Below, in pieces: positions 59,652 through 64,000 of a stretch of DNA of 64,000 bases (position 1 is its first letter; the number at the start of each line of letters is the position of its first letter). Origin of the DNA: Aeromicrobium senzhongii (GTDB taxonomy: Bacteria > Actinomycetota > Actinomycetes > Propionibacteriales > Nocardioidaceae). Below the pieces are notes generated by a model, which did no database searches, was not told the DNA's origin, and saw nothing but the letters and a program-made list of their open reading frames with translations. Where the stretch lies: positions 1,984,001 to 2,048,000 of the forward strand of contig NZ_CP060587.1 of NCBI RefSeq assembly GCF_014334735.1. Direction: 5' to 3'. A program made the position numbers and the translations under genes.

Positions 59652-60502
59652 CGCGACTCCTGCTTCGCCAGGAGGAAGCGCTCGGGCATCTCGAACTCCG
59701 AGAGCCGGCGCATCCAGATGAAGCCGGCGCCGAACAGCCCGATCACGACGAGCAGCACGAGCTGGCCGATCGGGGTGGAGTACGGCTCGACGTAGGACCG
59801 GTTGAAGATGGCCAGGCCGAGCACGAAGGCGACCGTGACGCCGATGACGATCTGGACGCTGCGCCGCGTACTGGAGCGGCTGGCCGCGATCCGGCGACGC
59901 ATGTCGAGGTCGGAGCGGGCCGACTTGGCCAGCGAGGTCAGGACCTCACGCAGGCCGGGGCCACGCAGCCGCGCGTTGAGGATCAGCGTCGCGACGATCA
60001 GGTCGGCGCTGGGGTCGTCGATGTCGTCCGCGAAGCCCTGCAGCGCGGTGGACAGGTTGGTGCGAACCCGCAACCGGTCGGTCAGGCGGATCAGCGCGGG
60101 CTGGATCGCGGGCGACGCCGCGTAGGCGGTGGCCGGGATCGCCTGCTCGAGACCGACCGCACCGGCGATCGTGTCGCGCAGGGACTCGGTCCACGCGGCC
60201 AGACCCTCGAGCCGGGACATCGCCCGCTTCTCGCTGGCCAGGCCGCCGAACAGCATCGGCGAGAACCACACGAGCAGGCCCACCGCGACGGCCAGGACGG
60301 GCCAGGACGTCAGCACGAGGATCAGCAGGCCGGCACCCACGCCGAGCAGAGCACGGCGAGCACTGCCCTTGACGCGGTCGCCCAGGGAGTGACTCGAGCG
60401 CAACGGAGCAGGCTCGTGGTCGGACATCCCGAAGACGACCAGCAGCACCCCGGCGCCGATCACGGCGCCGAGGAGCATCACGAGCAACGTCTGGGAGCCC
60501 AT
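59648..60502 (-). CDS. tadB: Tad pilus inner-membrane platform protein TadB
   Basis: 284 residues of the type II secretion F family: N-terminal helix at 5-25, helices near 52-85, and two at the C-terminus (about 215-260). LEGLAAWTESLRDTIAGAVGLEQAI is the conserved F-domain start. The ATG overlaps the tadA stop (TGATG). Confidence 0.93.
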   Translation of the reverse strand: MGSQTLLVMLLGAVIGAGVLLVVFGMSDHEPAPLRSSHSLGDRVKGSARRALLGVGAGLLILVLTSWPVLAVAVGLLVWFSPMLFGGLASEKRAMSRLEGLAAWTESLRDTIAGAVGLEQAIPATAYAASPAIQPALIRLTDRLRVRTNLSTALQGFADDIDDPSADLIVATLILNARLRGPGLREVLTSLAKSARSDLDMRRRIAASRSSTRRSVQIVIGVTVAFVLGLAIFNRSYVEPYSTPIGQLVLLVVIGLFGAGFIWMRRLSEFEMPERFLLAKQESR

Positions 60503-61809
60503 CAGTAGGCCTGGCCCTCGTACGCCGTCGGACGGTAGCCGTGCTCCTGCAGGTCCTCGATGCAGCTGACCGCGGCCGCGGGGTGCGCGACGCCGTCCTC
60601 GCCCTCGGCGAAGACCTCGCTCGACAGCACACGCCCGTCGACGCCGTTGACCTCACGCACCGAGGTGATGACGCGGCGCAGGGCACCGCCGCTGTTGTAC
60701 TCGTTGCGGCGCTGGACGAAGATCACGAAGTCGATCGCGCCGGCGATCAGCATCATCGTGGCGTCGGCGGGCAGGCGCTCCTTGGACTGGATCGCATACG
60801 TGCAGATGCGGTTGAACACCTCGAGCGAGGAGTTCGCGTGGATCGTCGACAGCGAGCCGTCGTTGCCCTGGCTCATCGCGTTGAGCATCGTGACGATCTC
60901 GTCGCCGAGGACCTCGCCGACGATGACGCGGCTGGGGTTCATGCGCAGCGAGCGGCGCACCAGCTCGGACATCGCGATCATGCCCTGGCCCTCGGAGTTC
61001 GGGAGCCGCTCCTCGAACGCGACGACGTTGGGGTGCAGGTCGGGGAACTCGCCCAGGCCCAGCTCCAGCGCACGCTCGACGGTGATCAGCCGCTCCTGCG
61101 CCGGGATCTCGTTGGCCAGCGCGCGCAGCAGCGTGGTCTTTCCGGCGTTCGTCGCGCCCGCGATCATGATGTTCTTGCGCGCGGCGACGGCGGCCGACAG
61201 GAACGACGCCAGCTCGGGCGTCATCGTGCCGCTCTCGACCAGCATGTCCAGCGAGACCCGGCTCAGCCGCGAGCGGCGGATCGACAGGGACGGGCGCTGC
61301 GTGACGCCCATGACGGCCGACAGACGGCTGCCGTCGGGCAGGCGCAGGTCCAGCTGCGGGTTGGCGGTGTCGAACGGGCGGCTGGTCAGGCCCGAGTAGG
61401 CGCCCAGGACCTGCACCAGCTCGACGAGCTCGTCGTCGCTGTCCGCGACGGGAGGCATCCGCTTCTCCTCACCGTTGGAGTAGCCGACGAACACGTTGTC
61501 GCACCCGTTGATGTCGATGTTCTCGACCTCGGGGTCGTCGAGCAGCGGCTGGAGACGACCCACGCCGTACAGGGCGGCGTGGATGCCGTCGGCCAGCTCG
61601 GCCTCCTCGGCGTGCGACAGCGGGGTGCGCCCGGCCGCGATCTCCTGGCGCGCGTGCGACTCCAGCACGCGGGCGATGATCGCCCGGGCGAACTGGCGCT
61701 CGTCCTCGCTGGACATGATGGGCAGGCCGGCGGTGGCGTCCTCGCGGCGCTGGCGGGCCAGCGCGTCGGCGACTTCCTCGCGCAGGGTGCGCAGCAGCTG
61801 CTGGTCCAT
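60502..61809 (-). CDS. tadA: Tad pilus assembly ATPase TadA (CpaF family)
   Basis: 435-residue secretion ATPase. Walker A is GATNAGKTT at residues 218-226, followed by the Asp/Glu box (ITVERALELGL), the Walker B region around RVIVGEVLGDE and the His box (GSLSTIHANSS). It powers pilin addition as a hexamer. The ATG overlaps the upstream gene (TGATG). Confidence 0.95.
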   Translation of the reverse strand: MDQQLLRTLREEVADALARQRREDATAGLPIMSSEDERQFARAIIARVLESHARQEIAAGRTPLSHAEEAELADGIHAALYGVGRLQPLLDDPEVENIDINGCDNVFVGYSNGEEKRMPPVADSDDELVELVQVLGAYSGLTSRPFDTANPQLDLRLPDGSRLSAVMGVTQRPSLSIRRSRLSRVSLDMLVESGTMTPELASFLSAAVAARKNIMIAGATNAGKTTLLRALANEIPAQERLITVERALELGLGEFPDLHPNVVAFEERLPNSEGQGMIAMSELVRRSLRMNPSRVIVGEVLGDEIVTMLNAMSQGNDGSLSTIHANSSLEVFNRICTYAIQSKERLPADATMMLIAGAIDFVIFVQRRNEYNSGGALRRVITSVREVNGVDGRVLSSEVFAEGEDGVAHPAAAVSCIEDLQEHGYRPTAYEGQAY

Positions 61810-62585
61810 CAGATCTCCTGTCCGACGATCGACGGAGCCGCGAAGGCGCGGATGCGGGGCACGATGTCCACCAGCGAGCGCGAGAACACCGAGCGCAGCA
61901 CGACGCGCGACGACGAGGCCGGACCGCGCAGGACCACCTTGGGGTCGTGGGCGATGGTGCCGAGCATCGTGACGTCCAGCTCCGAGGCGGCCAGCAGGCG
62001 GCCGATGTCGTCGACGGCACGCTTGTCGCGGGGATCGCCGACGACGATGACGCCGACCCCGAACGAGCCGGGCCGGCCCAGGTTCCACGGCTCGCGCACC
62101 GTCGCGAGACGGTCGCGCAGGTGGGCCACGGCGGCGATCTCGGAGCGGACCAGGAAGATCACGGCGTCCGAGCCCTCGACGACCGGGCTGGCCGGGGATC
62201 CGGGGACGAAGCGGCCGGCATCCACGAGAACGTCACCGGTGTGGGCACGCAGGGTGCGCTGCAAGTGCGGCCAGGCCGGACCGAGGCTCTGGGCCTGGCG
62301 AGGTCCGGACGCGCCCACCAGCACGTCGACACCGTCGCGGGTCTGCTGCAGGTGGTCGGCCAGGTCGACCTCGTCGCCGGCACGCACCGCGGCGCCCAGC
62401 GAGACCAGGCCGCGCTGCTCGTCGAGGGCGTGGTCGTCGGCATCGCGCTCACGCGTGGCGACGTCGCCACCGATGGGGTCGAGGTCGGCCACGACCACGG
62501 GCTCGGGCCAGCGGGCCGCCAAGCCGATCACCGCGGTGCTGACGCCCGGGGACCCCTTGGCCGAGACGAAGCTGATGAGCGTCAT
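61809..62585 (-). CDS. TadZ/CpaE-like ParA-family ATPase
   Basis: 258 residues. A deviant Walker A VSAKGSPGVSTA (residues 7-18), and DLDPIGGDV after strand 2 follow the MinD/ParA pattern. In Tad systems such proteins locate the pilus machine at the pole. No receiver domain is seen at the N-terminus. ATGA overlap with cpaB. Confidence 0.85.
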   Translation of the reverse strand: MTLISFVSAKGSPGVSTAVIGLAARWPEPVVVADLDPIGGDVATRERDADDHALDEQRGLVSLGAAVRAGDEVDLADHLQQTRDGVDVLVGASGPRQAQSLGPAWPHLQRTLRAHTGDVLVDAGRFVPGSPASPVVEGSDAVIFLVRSEIAAVAHLRDRLATVREPWNLGRPGSFGVGVIVVGDPRDKRAVDDIGRLLAASELDVTMLGTIAHDPKVVLRGPASSSRVVLRSVFSRSLVDIVPRIRAFAAPSIVGQEI

Positions 62586-63352
62586 CGGTTCACCGCCAGG
62601 TTGCGGAGCCGGTCGGAGTCGGTCACCGCCACCCCGCGGTCGACCAGCGACATGCCGATGCGGTTGTTGCCGGCCGCGTCGACGATGGCGTCGGCGATGT
62701 CGATGGGGACCAGCAACGTCGCGGCCGACCCCTTGGAGTCGCCGCCACCACCGAGCACGCCACCACCGCCGGACTCGACCGGCGGACGGACCACCAGGGC
62801 GAGCGCCAGCGGCACGCTGGTCCCCTCGCCCTCGCCGATGCGCACGACGCGCACCAGGTCGCCGGAGTCGAGGCCGTCGGGCACCCGGCCCTCGACCAGC
62901 GGCACCGCGACCTCGGCGAGCTTGCCGCCGCCGAGGGGGTTGGTCCGCACGAGCATCGACGTGTCGAGCAGCTGACCCTTGCTCAGCGGGACCCGGGAGT
63001 ACGTGCCCAGGACGCTCGACAGCGCACCCGCGGGGACGATCAGGTCGGAGTCGGAGGACACGTTGGTCTCACCCAGGATGTCGCGGGTGATCTCGGTGCC
63101 GGCCGGCACGTCGGACCGCAGCACCAGGACGGGATCGCGCGAGTCCATGCGCAGCGCGAGCAGACCGGCCAGGGCGGCTCCACCGATGATCAGCAGCACG
63201 CCGAGCAGCGCGAACGCGGGGCGACGGCGACGGGGCGGGGTCGGGCGCGAGGCGCCGGGCGCGGCCCGGCCTCCGACTCCCCGCGCGGTCCGGGCGCGTT
63301 GACGGTCCTGAGCCGCGTCGCTGACCGACTCGGTGGTGGTACGCATCGCCAT
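62582..63352 (-). CDS. CpaB/RcpC-like SAF-domain protein of the Tad locus
   Basis: 256 residues: a basic, Pro-rich cytoplasmic N-terminus (1-45), a membrane helix at about 47-68, and an external SAF domain starting LRSDVPAGTEITRDILGE. A Gly-rich stretch lies near residues 190-205. It is the first gene of the Tad operon. The ATG at 63352 follows GAGGGAG by 9 nt; 63346 is possible too. A TAGGCT box on the minus strand at 63,441-63,446 may be the promoter. Confidence 0.85.
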   Translation of the reverse strand: MAMRTTTESVSDAAQDRQRARTARGVGGRAAPGASRPTPPRRRRPAFALLGVLLIIGGAALAGLLALRMDSRDPVLVLRSDVPAGTEITRDILGETNVSSDSDLIVPAGALSSVLGTYSRVPLSKGQLLDTSMLVRTNPLGGGKLAEVAVPLVEGRVPDGLDSGDLVRVVRIGEGEGTSVPLALALVVRPPVESGGGGVLGGGGDSKGSAATLLVPIDIADAIVDAAGNNRIGMSLVDRGVAVTDSDRLRNLAVNR

Positions 63353-63549
63353 GTAAGTGGGCTCCCTCGCAGACTTGTGGTGCGCCCCGGGGTGGCCGAC
63401 ATGCGTGCTCCCTCGCTCGACCCCCCACAGGAACCAGCACAGCCTAGCCGGATCGGGCCCCCACGTCCTCTCGAGTGGCAAGGTCGCACGTCGTCTCCGT
63501 CACACCGAACCGGAGAAGCATCGGCGACCGACCCTCTACCCTGTGACCC

Positions 63550-64000
63550 ATGCGATTGCTCGTCACTGCGGAGGCGGCCTCGTCGGGGGAAAGTCGCGAC
63601 GCGATCGTCGCCTATTCCGCCGCGAGCACCGTCGGGGATCTCGAGTCCCTGCTGCAGCAACTCTTCGGTCAGCGGCCACTCCACGCCGACGTCGCCGACG
63701 TCATCGACCTCGACGCACGACGTGGCGGCGCGGGCGACCGCACCGGTCCCGGCCTGTACCTCGGTTCGCGGCGACTCGACCCGGACACGACCCTCGTGGG
63801 CGCCGGGATCCGTCACGGCGCGGTCGTGGGACTCGGCGGTCCCAGTCGGCACCGCGCCCAGGAGCCCCAGGGTCTGGTCGAGGTGCGGGTCAGCTCGGGA
63901 CGGGGCGCGGGTCGCGTGCACCGCCTCGGCATCGGCACCTGGACCATCGGCTCGGCCGAGCACTGCGCCATCCGGATCGCCGGCGCTCCCGAGATCGCGG
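63550..64000 (+). CDS. N-terminus of an FHA-domain protein, possibly FtsK/SpoIIIE type (partial)
   Basis: 150 codons lie in the window. It begins MRLLVTAEAASSGESRDAIV, has a ubiquitin-like N-terminal region of about 100 residues, and from about residue 115 shows VRVSSGRGAGRVHRLGIGTWTIGS, which is the start of an FHA domain. In related actinobacteria similar N-termini belong to large FtsK/SpoIIIE-ATPase proteins, but that part would lie outside the window. ATG 63550 follows TACCCT by 7 nt. Confidence 0.65.
   Translation, partial: MRLLVTAEAASSGESRDAIVAYSAASTVGDLESLLQQLFGQRPLHADVADVIDLDARRGGAGDRTGPGLYLGSRRLDPDTTLVGAGIRHGAVVGLGGPSRHRAQEPQGLVEVRVSSGRGAGRVHRLGIGTWTIGSAEHCAIRIAGAPEIA

Overview
The window is one strand-dense, GC-rich (roughly 70%) actinobacterial chromosome segment. 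Codon use, the many start codons that sit 6-7 nt after a TANNNT-like -10 box (leaderless genes), and the gene content point to the Nocardioidaceae, most likely Aeromicrobium or a close relative; the genus is inferred, not proven. The order ilvB-ilvN-ilvC ... gatC-gatA-gatB, ligA, a MetE-like gene, mnmA and a cysteine desulfurase matches a conserved block also known from Mycobacterium. No rRNA, tRNA, CRISPR array, insertion sequence or phage gene was seen, so this is mainly core chromosome.

Layout. Positions 1-2,520 hold the end of one SGNH-type secreted protein, a full tandem paralogue and a DUF2804 gene. Positions 2,524-11,233 (minus) are a complete eight-gene arginine operon transcribed argG-argC-argJ-argB-argD-argF-argR-argH, with a candidate ArgR operator in front of argG. 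A DUF2207/LemA membrane pair (plus) and ilvE-leuB (minus) follow. Positions 16,044-22,348 carry a possible tiny peptide gene, a methyltransferase, a YczE-type membrane protein with a divergent MocR/YczR regulator, an amino-acid permease and a universal stress protein. Positions 22,411-26,030 are ilvBNC with a leader peptide and an intrinsic-terminator attenuator. A GNAT, an unusual zinc-binding SDR protein, a cell-envelope acyltransferase and ilvD follow.

Positions 31,989-38,201 are more accessory: a SatD regulator/membrane pair, a patatin phospholipase, a small lipoprotein, an orphan protein, a truncated VOC gene, selO, a PPOX flavoprotein and a DUF1540 protein. Positions 38,336-51,919 return to core functions (DUF222/HNH nuclease, gatBAC, cutinase-like lipoprotein, ligA, topoisomerase IB, MetE-like protein, GNAT, FAD monooxygenase, mnmA, cysteine desulfurase). 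Positions 52,027-54,625 hold an alpha/beta hydrolase (DUF1023) followed by two tandem paralogous lipoproteins, an arrangement that resembles a secreted lipase with lipoprotein immunity. Positions 54,626-63,352 (minus) are a Tad/Flp pilus operon ending in a membrane LysM-BTAD protein. The window ends inside an FHA-type gene.

How the genes work together: arginine synthesis is almost complete in one operon with its own repressor; branched-chain amino-acid synthesis is split over ilvBNC, ilvD, leuB and ilvE, with attenuation at ilvB; cysteine desulfurase and MnmA form a tRNA 2-thiolation pair; GatCAB supplies Gln-tRNA (and possibly Asn-tRNA); the Tad genes build a surface pilus.
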